Assembly: GCA_964390645.1 (NCBI GenBank)
Contig: CAYMLL010000024.1
Location: forward strand, 1-42,636
Source: CAYMLL01 sp964390645
GTDB lineage: Bacteria; Planctomycetota; UBA8108
Reading direction: 5' to 3'
DNA: 42,636 nt
The notes under the pieces are model-generated. The model did not search any database and had not been told where the DNA came from. It saw only the letters and a program-made list of their open reading frames with translations. Positions 7,583 to 15,767 of the stretch are shown here, in pieces. The position numbers and the translations under genes were made by a program. Position 1 is the stretch's first letter. Each line of letters starts with the position of its first letter.

Positions 7583-10048
7583 ATGCCCGATCTCGTCTCA
7601 AGAGCCTGCGGACTTGTGGTGACAGCGGTCGTGTTGGCGACGACCACGGTGCTGCCGGCGGCGTCGAATGACGATGACGTGGAGTGGAACGGCGTCTTTT
7701 CGACTCCGGTCTGGCGCCGTCCGTTGCACCCTGGGCGGGGCGAGGGCTTCACCGTCGACCTGCGCGTCTACCGGGGCGACATCACCGGTGCCACGGTGCG
7801 CAGCTGGGACGGCGAGCCGCGCCGTTTCGACATGTTCTGGGTGCGCAACGACGGTGACCACGACATCTGGCGCGCCGCAGTCGCGGGCACCGAGGAGGAC
7901 TTTCTCTACTACCGCTTCGAGATCACTGACGGAGCTGACGTCGACTACTACAACTCGCTCGGCATGTGGGGCAGCTCTCCTTCGAGTGGTGACTTTCTGA
8001 TCGATACCACGTCACTCGGATCTTTTCCGCTCGGCGCGACGGTTGACGGTGTCGACACGGTTTTTCGCGTCTGGGCTCCGAACGCTGACGCGGTCTCCGT
8101 TGCCGGGTCGTTCAACGACTGGAGCACGTCTTCCCGGCGGATGACCGAGGTCGCCGGCATCTGGCAGGCTCGGGTCCCATCGGTCGGTCATGGCGCCCGG
8201 TACAAGTACGTGATCGAGAATGGCGGCAGGCTCCTGTGGCGAACGGACCCACGAGCCAGAGCACAGACGAGCTCGGTCGGCGATTCGATCGTCTGGAGAT
8301 CGGAACACGAGTGGGGTGACGAAGACTGGGTGACTCCTCGCTTCGAGGACATGATCATCTACGAGTTGCACGTTGGTACCTTCAGCGGCGAGGACGACGG
8401 CGTGACGCACTATCCCGGCCGCTACCGAGACGTCGTCGATCTGCACCTCGACCATCTCGTTGAGCTCGGTGTCAATGTCGTCGAGCTCATGCCGATCGGC
8501 GAGTTCGCCGGTGACGTGTCCTGGGGCTACAACCCTTCGTTTCAGTTCGCGCCAGAGTCCTCCTACGGCTCGCCGGACGACGTCAAGCATCTCGTCGATC
8601 GCTGCCATCAGGAGGGCATTGCGGTCATCCTCGACGTCGTCTTCAACCACATGGGCGCCTCCGACCTCGCCGGGAACCTCCTCGACTACGACGGGGAGGA
8701 GATCTACTTCTACCCCGACGGGAACGGCTACCGGGAAACACCGTGGGGACCGCGGCCGGACTACGGACGCACACAGGTGCGTCAGTACATCCGCGATACG
8801 ATCCGCTACTGGCTCGAGGAGTACCATTTCGACGGTTTTCGCGTCGACGGCACGGACTTCGTCAAGGTCAATGCGGACGGCTGGTCCGTGCTGAAGGAGA
8901 TCGTGCAGACGACCGACACGATCTCGCGCAAGGCCATCGTCATCGGCGAGCAGCTGCCGAACGACCCGGCCGTGACGGCGTCGATCGACGCGTCCGGAGC
9001 GGGGATGGACGCGCAGTGGAACGACGCATTCCACGATAGTCTGCGAGGAGCGATCGTTGCAGCTGCGTTCGGAGATCCGAACATGGGAGCTCTGGTCGGC
9101 GGCATGAACCACTTCGACTTCAGCGGCACGAAGGCGGTGAACTACATCGAGAGCCACGACGAGTCCGCCGTGCACGGCCGGGTCACACAGGCGGCTGATA
9201 GCAGCGATCCGCACGGAGTCTGGGCTTACGGTCGCGGCAAGCTGTCGTACGGGATCGTCATGTTCACCGCGGGCATCCCCATGATCCTGCAGGGTCAGGA
9301 GCTCATGGAGGACCGCCGATTCGGCGACTCACGCGGCCATCGCATCCGGTGGTCCTACAAGGATGATTACGGCGACTACTTCCGTGCCTGTCGTGACATG
9401 ACTCGTCTGCGTCGCGCGATCCCGTCGCTTCGAAGCGACGGCCGTCAGAACATCTTCCACGTCAACGAATCCGGCAACGTCGTCGCGTGGCACCGTTGGA
9501 CCAGCTTCGGCGACGATGTTGTAATCGTGGCAAGCTTCAACAACAGTGACATCGGCAGCTACTGTCTGGGCATGCCGCTTGCGGGAGAGTGGCGGGAGAT
9601 CTTCAACAGTGATGCCGGCATTTACGGCGGACGAAACACCGGGAACGGCGGGCGGATCGTTGCCGATGGCGGCGCTCGCGATGGGCTGCCGAACTCGGTG
9701 TGCATCACGCTGCCACGGATGGGGTTGCTCGTGTTCGGGCGTCGGAGCGTGGTCGTCGATCTCCCGGGCTTCCTGCGTGGCGACTGCAACGGTGACGGGA
9801 GGATCGACGTCTCCGACCCGGTGCGACATCTGCTCGGGCTCTTCGGTGGCGTGCCCGGAGGTGATTGCGCGGACGCCTGTGATGCGAACGGCGACGATCT
9901 GCAAGATGTCTCGGACGCGCTGTATGTCCTGCGCTACCTGTTCGACCGCCCGATCTTCGGGGCGGGGCCGCCGGCGCCGCCGGCGCCGTGGCCGGCCTGT
10001 CAGGAGTTCGTGCCGCGTCGTGGCTGCAGCCGAGAGTGCATCGAGTGA
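7583..10048 (+). CDS. Secreted GH13 alpha-glucan enzyme (branching-enzyme/amylase type) with dockerin-like tail
   Basis: 821 residues from the ATG at 7583, which begins a signal peptide (hydrophobic core GLVVTAVVLATTTVLPAA). Order: an N-terminal beta domain (about 30-140, like pullulanase/neopullulanase N-domains), a CBM48 domain (about 161-238, FRVWAPNADAVSVAGSFNDW), the GH13 barrel (about 250-620), a C-terminal beta domain, then a dockerin-like tail (about 732-788) with two Asx-rich loops (GDCNGDGRIDVSD and DACDANGDDLQDVSD). All GH13 landmarks are intact: DVVFNH (351-356), nucleophile Asp422 in GFRVDG, acid/base Glu456 in IGEQ, and Asp526 in ESHDE. The layout resembles GlgB or trehalohydrolase relatives, but the signal peptide says it acts outside the cytoplasm on alpha-glucans; exact bond specificity is unclear. 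The ribosome site is weak. Confidence 0.88.
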   Translation: MPDLVSRACGLVVTAVVLATTTVLPAASNDDDVEWNGVFSTPVWRRPLHPGRGEGFTVDLRVYRGDITGATVRSWDGEPRRFDMFWVRNDGDHDIWRAAVAGTEEDFLYYRFEITDGADVDYYNSLGMWGSSPSSGDFLIDTTSLGSFPLGATVDGVDTVFRVWAPNADAVSVAGSFNDWSTSSRRMTEVAGIWQARVPSVGHGARYKYVIENGGRLLWRTDPRARAQTSSVGDSIVWRSEHEWGDEDWVTPRFEDMIIYELHVGTFSGEDDGVTHYPGRYRDVVDLHLDHLVELGVNVVELMPIGEFAGDVSWGYNPSFQFAPESSYGSPDDVKHLVDRCHQEGIAVILDVVFNHMGASDLAGNLLDYDGEEIYFYPDGNGYRETPWGPRPDYGRTQVRQYIRDTIRYWLEEYHFDGFRVDGTDFVKVNADGWSVLKEIVQTTDTISRKAIVIGEQLPNDPAVTASIDASGAGMDAQWNDAFHDSLRGAIVAAAFGDPNMGALVGGMNHFDFSGTKAVNYIESHDESAVHGRVTQAADSSDPHGVWAYGRGKLSYGIVMFTAGIPMILQGQELMEDRRFGDSRGHRIRWSYKDDYGDYFRACRDMTRLRRAIPSLRSDGRQNIFHVNESGNVVAWHRWTSFGDDVVIVASFNNSDIGSYCLGMPLAGEWREIFNSDAGIYGGRNTGNGGRIVADGGARDGLPNSVCITLPRMGLLVFGRRSVVVDLPGFLRGDCNGDGRIDVSDPVRHLLGLFGGVPGGDCADACDANGDDLQDVSDALYVLRYLFDRPIFGAGPPAPPAPWPACQEFVPRRGCSRECIE

Positions 10049-10110
10049 CCGGGAGACATCGTCGAGGCCCCGCGGCCCCGACCTTCCGGGCTCGGCTACT
10101 TTCCGGCCGA

Positions 10111-10275
10111 GAGGCTGTCTCAAGATCCCGGCCGGGATTCGGCCGGCTACGGTGGCGCGAGTGCTCGGTCGGACCTCCTCGACAATCGATTCCGTGAGAT
10201 CGACTCCGTGAGATCGACTCGTCGGCCCGTCTTGCCGCCGCCTCGCCTCCCCTGAGCGGGTCTTGAAACAGCCCC
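10111..10275. mobile_element. Inverted-repeat element between convergent genes (MITE-like or terminator-like)
   Basis: Imperfect inverted repeats of about 20 bp bound this segment: the left arm 10111-10130 (gaggctgtctcaagatcccg) and the right arm 10257-10275, whose reverse complement is ggggctgtttcaagacccg. Inside is a short tandem duplication with the core gtgagatcgact (about 10191-10218). It has no coding capacity, fills most of the gap between the GH13 stop (10048) and the arsenate reductase stop (10276), and its right end abuts that stop codon. Terminal repeats with a short non-coding core fit a miniature inverted-repeat element; a bidirectional transcription stop is the alternative. No clear target-site duplication was seen. 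Confidence 0.4.
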
Positions 10276-10993
10276 CTAGCCGACGAGTCCCAACGCTCTC
10301 TCGAGCGCCTCCTTGATCTCGTCGCGGACGTGTCGGAAGACGGTGAGCTTCTCGTCCTCGCTGCCGTCGGCCTGGGCGGGATCGTCGAAGGGGAGGTGCA
10401 TGCTCACGACACTGTCCGGGAAGGTCGGGCATTCCTTGGCCGCGTTGTCGCAGACGCTGATGACGAGATCAGGGGCCTGACCGGCCGGCGGAACGAACAG
10501 GTCGATCGACTTCGACTGCTGCCCGGAGATGTCGACGCCGATCTCCTCCATGACGCGAACGGCAAAGGGATGGACGTAGCCGGCGGGTCGTGACCCTGCG
10601 GAGAGGCTCTCGAATCGGTCGCCGGCGAGGTGTCGCAGGAGCCCTTCGCTCATGTGGCTGCGGCAGGAGTTGCCGGTGCAGAGAAACAGGACCCGCTGCT
10701 TGACGGGGTCCGAGGGCTGTTCACCCGGCGAGCCTTCGGTCGGAGCCNNNNNNNNNNNNNNNNNNNNNNNNNNNNNNNNNNNNNNNNNNNNNNNNNNNNN
10801 NNNNNNNNNNNNNNNNNNNNNNNNNNNNNNNNNNNNNNNNNNNNNNNTCTTCGGTCGGAGCCTCTTCGGTCGGAGCCTCTTCGGTCGGAGCCTCTTCGGT
10901 CGGAGCCTCTTCGGTCGAGGACTCGCTGCCCGTAACAGCCTCCGTCAGCTCGATGTCTCCGTCCCGGCCAACCTTCTCTTCGCTACTCACCAC
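10276..10993 (-). CDS. arsC: Arsenate reductase, thioredoxin-coupled (LMW-PTP fold), with acidic EEAPT-repeat N-terminus; spans assembly gap
   Basis: The catalytic domain lies left of the gap: LFLCTGNSCRSHMSEG holds the nucleophile Cys (codon 10680-10678) in the C-x5-R loop, and SVCDNAAKECPTFP holds the second and third redox cysteines that separate thioredoxin-linked ArsC from plain tyrosine phosphatases. It reduces arsenate to arsenite in the cytoplasm. Right of the gap, in the same reading sense, is an N-terminus beginning at GTG 10993 and leading into four EEAPT units. Joining the flanks directly (removing all N) keeps the repeat and the frame; the 100-N filler does not. The true N-terminal length is unknown. 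An N-terminal acidic repeat is unusual for ArsC. The gene starts 27 bp after the phosphatase gene ends, so co-transcription is likely. Confidence 0.8.
10733..10920 (-). repeat. 15-bp tandem repeat coding for EEAPT, interrupted by the gap
   Basis: Unit tcttcggtcggagcc (plus strand). Four complete copies occupy 10848-10907 and a partial one follows; one near-complete copy lies left of the gap (10733-10747). The gap edges are in repeat phase, so the missing length is probably zero or a multiple of 15 bp. The repeat itself most likely caused the assembly break. Confidence 0.9.
10748..10847. other. Assembly gap, 100 N
   Basis: Exactly 100 N, a conventional filler for a gap of unknown size. It lies inside the EEAPT-coding tandem repeat and creates an artificial frame shift in the arsenate reductase gene, since 100 is not divisible by three. 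Confidence 0.98.
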
Positions 10994-11020
10994 GGGGATT
11001 GTCTCCGGGTCGCCGCGCGT

Positions 11021-12355
11021 CTACTCGAAGACCTGCACCGAGCCGCTGGGCTGGAAGATCAACGCGCTCGGGAGTCCACCGTAGGATTCGTGGTTCATTC
11101 CCGTGTCGATGAGAATCACGCTGTTTCCGAATCGCCCCTCGATCCGCAGGGACTCCGGCTGTGTGTGCCCGACCACGATGCGCTCCACCTGCTGCAGCTC
11201 GAGGATTCGATCGACGGAGGCCGCGAAGGTCTGCTCGTCGTTTTGGGCCAGCCCACGGTACCAGATCGGTCCATCGGACGCCAGCAGGAGTCCGGAACGG
11301 GAGAGCTCGTAAAGCCTTGCGAAGAGTGGCGCGATCGCCGGGTCCGGCCCCCCTGCCCTGAGCTCGGAAGAAATCAGCAACATGAGTTCCGGGAATCCGA
11401 GGTCCGGGTCGAAGACGTCGCGTTTGGAGAGCTCGTCGAATGCGTCGAGGAAAGTCTTCAGCTCGTCGTGCAGCTTGCGATCGATCTGCTCGGCGGACAA
11501 CTGTGCGTAGCGCGGGCTGATCCCCGCGTGGAGAAACAGCGTGTCGTCGATCTTCTTGACGAACCCGCGTTTGAGCAGCCAGCGGCCGATGTCCCCCTTG
11601 CGGGAGAACGCCCGGCGGTGGGCGAAATAGCCGCGAGGGAAACGGCGATCGAAGTTCTTCGCATGAATATGTCGCCCGAGCGTTCGGTAGTACGACGAGC
11701 GCAGGAGCGGGCTGCCTTGCGCGATCAAGGTCAGAAGGCGTGTGCGACGGTCCTCGCGCATCGCCGGAGTCTCCTCCGTGGCGAAGGCCGCGTACTCACC
11801 GGGAGAGACGTACGCCATCTCGCCGATGAGGTTCATCACCTCGTGGTTTCCGAGGAGGACGGTCGTGCTGCCTCCGGCCCTCTGCGACTCCTTCTGCAGC
11901 CGTATCAACAGGTCGATGCTGCGTCGCGAATCCGGACCTCGATCGACGATGTCACCGGTCTGCACGAGGTGCTGCTTGCCGCCGCTCCAGTGGTCCCTGT
12001 CGTCGATGAGCTCGAGATTGCGCAGCAGCTTGCGAAAAGAGTGGTGGTCGCCGTGGATGTCGCCGATGGCGACGCGTCGAGCTCCGATTGAAGCCGTCGC
12101 CCCGGGTGTCTCCTTCTCGCCCCGGGCGGTGTCTCTCGCGGGATTCTCCGGGGTGGCGTCCCCCGGCGGAGTCTCCGGAGTCTTCAGAGTCTTCAGAGTC
12201 TTCGGAGACTCCGGAGTCTTCGGTTCCTGCCGTGGAGCGAGGTCCACCGTGCTCTCGGCCGTGGTCGTCCTTGGCGTGGGGACGGCGAGGAAGGCCAGAA
12301 CCATACAGACGGAGGCAAGGGAAGACTGCAGTCGGTTCCTCATATCGAGAGCCAT
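11021..12355 (-). CDS. Secreted calcineurin-like metallophosphatase (Shewanella-like phosphatase type)
   Basis: 444 residues from the ATG at 12355, which has a GGAGGG ribosome site six bases upstream; the open frame beyond it is not coding-like. Residues 10-33 form a signal peptide, then a Pro/Thr/Lys-rich linker (about 40-88) built partly from KTL/KTP repeats, then the phosphoesterase domain with all metal-binding motifs: GDIHGD (98-103), GDIVDRG (134-140), GNHE (169-172), LHAGISP and VVGHTQPE further on. These two-metal enzymes remove phosphate from proteins or small molecules; the spacing and the HAG/GHTQ context match the SLP family of PPP-like phosphatases. A periplasmic or surface location is inferred from the signal. 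It is transcribed with arsC downstream. Confidence 0.87.
   Translation of the reverse strand: MALDMRNRLQSSLASVCMVLAFLAVPTPRTTTAESTVDLAPRQEPKTPESPKTLKTLKTPETPPGDATPENPARDTARGEKETPGATASIGARRVAIGDIHGDHHSFRKLLRNLELIDDRDHWSGGKQHLVQTGDIVDRGPDSRRSIDLLIRLQKESQRAGGSTTVLLGNHEVMNLIGEMAYVSPGEYAAFATEETPAMREDRRTRLLTLIAQGSPLLRSSYYRTLGRHIHAKNFDRRFPRGYFAHRRAFSRKGDIGRWLLKRGFVKKIDDTLFLHAGISPRYAQLSAEQIDRKLHDELKTFLDAFDELSKRDVFDPDLGFPELMLLISSELRAGGPDPAIAPLFARLYELSRSGLLLASDGPIWYRGLAQNDEQTFAASVDRILELQQVERIVVGHTQPESLRIEGRFGNSVILIDTGMNHESYGGLPSALIFQPSGSVQVFE
12178..12225. repeat. 9-bp tandem repeats in the phosphatase linker
   Basis: Units close to agtcttcag/agtcttcgg repeat about five times and contain the palindrome gactccggagtc. 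They code for the Lys-Thr-Leu/Pro-rich linker of the phosphatase, so the repeat keeps frame. Such repeats may vary in copy number between strains. Confidence 0.75.
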
Positions 12356-12491
12356 GGTACCCTCCGGCGGCGCTTCAGCACGTCTTTTCACGCGGGATCG
12401 AGGAAAACCGCGGCAGGCACGCTGCCTGACGCGGTCGAGTGCTCTCGGAGGTCTGACGATCCCCTCGCGGGTTGACGGGCGACGTGCGCGG

Positions 12492-13811
12492 TCACTCGTC
12501 GAGCAGCTTCCGGGTCTTCGCGGCCAGCTCTGCTCTGGCCTCCTCACGCACGATGTCGAGCCAGAGTTCCCGGTACCCCGTCTGCGCCGCGAGGCGCTGC
12601 TCCTCGGTCGCCGTCGCGCTGTAGGAGATGTTCGCGTCGAGGATGCGCTTCAGCGCCTGATGCGCGAGACGTCGTACGTGCTCGTCCTTGTCGTTGAGGC
12701 CGTCGATGGATAGCGGAGCGCCCCGGAAGTCACCGACCTCGTGGACGATACGCTGCACCGCTCGGCGCGTGAGCTCGAAGGGGTGAACCGAGGCCTGGTC
12801 GAGATACTCGAGAACGCCGGGACCGAAGTCCTTGAGCCCTGCCTCGGCGCGCACACGATTGCGTGACCTCTGACGGCCGAGTTCGCGGACAAGGTGCTGG
12901 ACCTCGAGGATCGCATCGGCGGGCAGGGCCTCGACCGGCAGGCGAACGCTGCCACCGAGGTCGGCGCTTCCGAGCTTCGCGTCGAGGGAGTCGTCGATCT
13001 TGTCGTCGATGACGCCTTCGATCAGCTCGCGCAGAATCTCGCGTCGCAGGTCGATCTTGAGCTCCTCGATCAGCTCCGGAGGAATGTTGTACGTCTTTTC
13101 GGGAGTGCCCGGAGCATCGTCGACCTCGGGAAGCTGGTAGGAGCCGTTGATTCTCTGGATCTTCTTGACCGCGGAGCGGTCGAATCGCAGGAGTCCCAGC
13201 TGACCGACACGGATCTTCAGCTGCGTGTTGTCGTCGCCCGGCTCGAGGTCGCCGACGATCACCCGGCCATTGTCGAGCGTGATCTCGTGTGTCGTCGTGA
13301 TTCGACCGCCCTCAGGCTCGATAGCCGGGGCGAGTCCCGCCTCTCGCAGATCGACTCCGACCGTCGACTCGATGTCCGCCTTCGGGATGCGGAGCTCACC
13401 GCCGCCGGGCAGGCCGAGAACGACGACCGTATCATCGTCGGAGTCGCGCGGCCGGCCGACGTAGGAGCCGCGACCGTAGAATGCGGTCATCTCGGACTTG
13501 AGCGTGACGCGGACCGTCTTGCTGTCGGTGTTGGCCGCGGGGACCGCTACCGCTTCCTGAGAGCCACTGCGAAAGGCTCCGAGCTCGTTCTTGACGGTCT
13601 TCTTGATGGCCGAATTCTCCAGGACAAGGTGGCCGCCGTTGCGGAACCGGACTCGCGATGCGTCGGCACGGTTCGGGTCGGCCGAGACCTTGCCGTGGAT
13701 GACGGCGCCGTTCGTCAGGTAGACGGTGTCGGCCTTCGCGAAGGGGAGAGACTCGAACGCCACCGATGTGACGAGCAGGAGAGCCAGGAGCGACAAGAGG
13801 AGCGCTTTCAT
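12492..13811 (-). CDS. Exported protein with NG-type beta repeats and helical C-terminus
   Basis: 439 residues from the ATG at 13811, with GGAGAA eight bases upstream. A signal peptide (1-27, core LLLSLLALLLVTSVAF) is followed by beta repeats that share a T-x-x-x-NG-x-V-I-x-G plan: DTVYLTNGAVIHGKV at 28-42 ending SAIKK at 67-71, and ITLDNGRVIVGDL at 177-189 ending SAVKK at 213-217; a third, weaker copy begins near residue 100 (VRVTLKSEMTAFYG). From about 300 the chain is helical and HEAT-like (DKDEHVRRLAHQALKRIL at 374-391). The family is common among secreted planctomycete proteins but has no assigned function. It is upstream of the phosphatase on the same strand with 136 bp between; a palindromic promoter candidate lies at 13960-13974. 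Confidence 0.75.
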   Translation of the reverse strand: MKALLLSLLALLLVTSVAFESLPFAKADTVYLTNGAVIHGKVSADPNRADASRVRFRNGGHLVLENSAIKKTVKNELGAFRSGSQEAVAVPAANTDSKTVRVTLKSEMTAFYGRGSYVGRPRDSDDDTVVVLGLPGGGELRIPKADIESTVGVDLREAGLAPAIEPEGGRITTTHEITLDNGRVIVGDLEPGDDNTQLKIRVGQLGLLRFDRSAVKKIQRINGSYQLPEVDDAPGTPEKTYNIPPELIEELKIDLRREILRELIEGVIDDKIDDSLDAKLGSADLGGSVRLPVEALPADAILEVQHLVRELGRQRSRNRVRAEAGLKDFGPGVLEYLDQASVHPFELTRRAVQRIVHEVGDFRGAPLSIDGLNDKDEHVRRLAHQALKRILDANISYSATATEEQRLAAQTGYRELWLDIVREEARAELAAKTRKLLDE

Positions 13812-14242
13812 GATGACGTTCTCCGGGTTGGTGTTCCGCGGCTGATCGGGCTGCCGGGGTATTGCTTCGGGCTCTTCTTCCCGAAGGGCGAGGGGGACAG
13901 CAGGGCGAGGGGGATTGCAGGGCGAGCCGGGCACATCCGCCCCTGGATGGGCCCCGTACGCCCTATTATAGGGCTCGAGGGCCGCTTCCCGGGGGTGAAA
14001 ACGGGCGCTGCGGGCCGGCGACCGGTGCAAGCTTGGAAGCTCGCCCACCGGAAGGGCTTGCAGAAAAGCAGCGACGAAGTCCTGCGGGGCCTTGTGTGGA
14101 AGGCAGCAGATGTACGGCGAACGAGAGACTCCTGGAGCTCACCGGCGGTGAGACCCAGGAGTTTTTTCGTGTCGGGGGACCGCTCGAGGCAGGGCCCCGG
14201 ATCGGGGCTCCGGCAAGGCGGTCGACGGGGCTCCACAGGGTG
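13812..14242. other. Non-coding stretch between hisF and the NG-repeat protein gene (431 bp)
   Basis: Apart from the palindrome at 13960-13974 it contains a short near-repeat (agggcgag...cagggcgag around 13884-13925) and no open frame with recognisable protein features. It serves as the 3' region of hisF and the 5' region of the NG-repeat gene. Confidence 0.5.
13960..13974 (-). promoter_or_regulatory. Perfect palindrome containing a TATAAT, upstream of the NG-repeat protein
   Basis: The 15-bp sequence gccctattatagggc is a perfect inverted repeat (arms gccctat/atagggc, one central base) and carries TATAAT on the minus strand at 13970-13965. Transcription from it would begin about 150 bp before the ATG at 13811. 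There is no good -35 at 16-18 bp, so if it is a promoter it may need an activator, or the palindrome may be the operator of a repressor. Confidence 0.45.
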
Positions 14243-15028
14243 TCAGGCTGCCGGTCGCGGCCGGATTCTCACACCTGCAGCTGCCAGATCATCCTTGATG
14301 CCCGGAACCGTGTAGCCGCCGAAGTGGACCATGCTGGCGACGAGCGCCGCGTCCGCCTCGCCCTTCGTGAGGACGTCGACGAGGTGCGTGGTCTTGCCGG
14401 CGCCGCCGCTGGCGATGACGGGGATGTCGACGGCGCGCGAGACCATCGACGTCAGTGTCAGCTCGTAGCCGTCCTGAGTGCCGTCGGCGTCGATGGAGTT
14501 GAGGCAGATCTCGCCGGCACCGAGCTCCTCGGCGCGTTGCGCCCAGTCCAGGGCGTCGATGCCGGTGCGCTCGCGGCCACCCTTGACGACGATCTCGTAG
14601 CCCGACGGGACCGTGTCGCTGACCTCGACCTTCAGCGCGTCCATGCCGAGAACGATGCACTGGTTTCCGAACGCACGCGCGCCCTCCGAGATGATCCGCG
14701 GGTCGCGCACCGCGAGGGAGTTGACGCTGACTTTCTCGGCTCCCGCGAGCAGCACCGCCCGCATGTCGTCGAGGTTGCGCACACCACCGCCCACGGAGAA
14801 CGGGATGAAGATCCGGGCCGCGACGTCGCGCACCATCTCGATGTCGATCGGCCGGTCTTCGGCGCTCGCGGTGATGTCGTAGAAGACGAGCTCGTCGACG
14901 CCCTGCTCGTAGTACTCCGCGGCCATCTCGACCGGGTCGCCGATATCGACGTTGCCCTGGAACTTGACTCCCTTCGTCGTCTTGCCGTCGCGGACGTCGA
15001 GGCAGATGATCACTCGCTTCGACAGCAT
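14243..15028 (-). CDS. hisF: Imidazole glycerol phosphate synthase, cyclase subunit
   Basis: 261 residues, the normal size for HisF. With HisH it turns PRFAR and ammonia into imidazole glycerol phosphate and AICAR in histidine synthesis. The catalytic aspartates are in place: Asp11 (IICLDVRDGK) and Asp130 (VLGMDALK). The phosphate-binding ends of the (beta/alpha)8 barrel are visible as FSVGGGVRN and ASGGAGK. The start is 20 bp after the hisH stop, with GGAGCGAG upstream. No other his genes are nearby; isolated hisH-hisF pairs occur in dispersed his pathways, and some paralogues serve in polysaccharide synthesis, but nothing here points to that. Confidence 0.95.
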   Translation of the reverse strand: MLSKRVIICLDVRDGKTTKGVKFQGNVDIGDPVEMAAEYYEQGVDELVFYDITASAEDRPIDIEMVRDVAARIFIPFSVGGGVRNLDDMRAVLLAGAEKVSVNSLAVRDPRIISEGARAFGNQCIVLGMDALKVEVSDTVPSGYEIVVKGGRERTGIDALDWAQRAEELGAGEICLNSIDADGTQDGYELTLTSMVSRAVDIPVIASGGAGKTTHLVDVLTKGEADAALVASMVHFGGYTVPGIKDDLAAAGVRIRPRPAA

Positions 15029-15048
15029 GGAGTCGCTCGCTCCGGGAC

Positions 15049-15669
15049 TCAGGGGGACCAGCGCAGGAAGTTCTCGAGCAGCCGCAAGCCCGGCGGCCCG
15101 CTTTTCTCGGCATGGAACTGCACCGCGAAGAGGCTCTCACGCGCCACGATTGCGGTGAAGTCGACCTCGCCGTAGGTCGCCGTGCCGATGACGCAGTCGG
15201 GATCTTCCGCACGCACGTGGTAGCTGTGGACGAAGTAGAACTGGCTCTGTGCAGGCACGCCGTCGAGCACGGGATGCTGGGTATCGAGGCGCACTTCGTT
15301 CCAGCCCATGTGGGGAACCTTGCGGTGCACACCCGCGGGGAAGCGAAAGCGCTCGACCGTTCCGGGGAGAAGACCGAGGCAGTCGACGCCGCCATTCTCG
15401 TCGCTGAACGTGAAGATGATCTGACAGCCGACGCAGATGCCGAGAATCGGCTTGCCGGCGGCACGGGCGTCGTGGAGTCCCTGATCGAGCCCACGGGCTC
15501 GAAGGGTCTCCATGGACGCGCCGGCCGCGCCGACTCCGGGGAAGATCACATGATCGGCCCGGCGCACCTCGTCGGGATCCTGCGTCACGGTCGGCTCGAG
15601 GCCGAGGTGACGCACCGCACAGCAGACGCTGGTGAGGTTTCCGGCGTTGTAGTCGATGACTGCGATCAT
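15049..15669 (-). CDS. hisH: Imidazole glycerol phosphate synthase, glutaminase subunit
   Basis: 206 residues from the ATG at 15669, where the family-typical MIAVIDYNAGNL begins; the upstream open frame is not HisH-like. A class I glutamine amidotransferase that feeds ammonia to HisF. The catalytic triad is visible: Cys79 in GICVGCQ, His186 and Glu188 in VQFHAEKSG. The oxyanion loop is IFPGVGAAG at about 42-50. No clear ribosome site. A TATAAT box at 15724-15719 fits a start of transcription about 45 bp upstream. Confidence 0.94.
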   Translation of the reverse strand: MIAVIDYNAGNLTSVCCAVRHLGLEPTVTQDPDEVRRADHVIFPGVGAAGASMETLRARGLDQGLHDARAAGKPILGICVGCQIIFTFSDENGGVDCLGLLPGTVERFRFPAGVHRKVPHMGWNEVRLDTQHPVLDGVPAQSQFYFVHSYHVRAEDPDCVIGTATYGEVDFTAIVARESLFAVQFHAEKSGPPGLRLLENFLRWSP

Positions 15670-15718
15670 GAATGGAGGACCGGTCTGGCGGATCACTCGG
15701 GCGCGAACGAAGCGCCGC

Positions 15719-15724
15719 ATTATA
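15719..15724 (-). promoter_or_regulatory. Consensus -10 box for the hisH-hisF transcript
   Basis: TATAAT on the minus strand at 15724-15719, about 50 bp before the hisH ATG. A 17-bp spacer places tttccc at the -35 position, which is a poor match, so confidence is moderate. The same gap also holds the 5' region of the divergent pseudouridine synthase gene. Confidence 0.4.
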
Positions 15725-15767
15725 CGCGAGTCGCGAAGGATGGGAAAATGGGCGTTCGCCCGGTAGC

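Noticed and set aside
10848..10920. Possible CRISPR array because of short direct repeats
   Set aside because: Units are adjacent with no spacers and translate in frame to EEAPT; it is a coding minisatellite.
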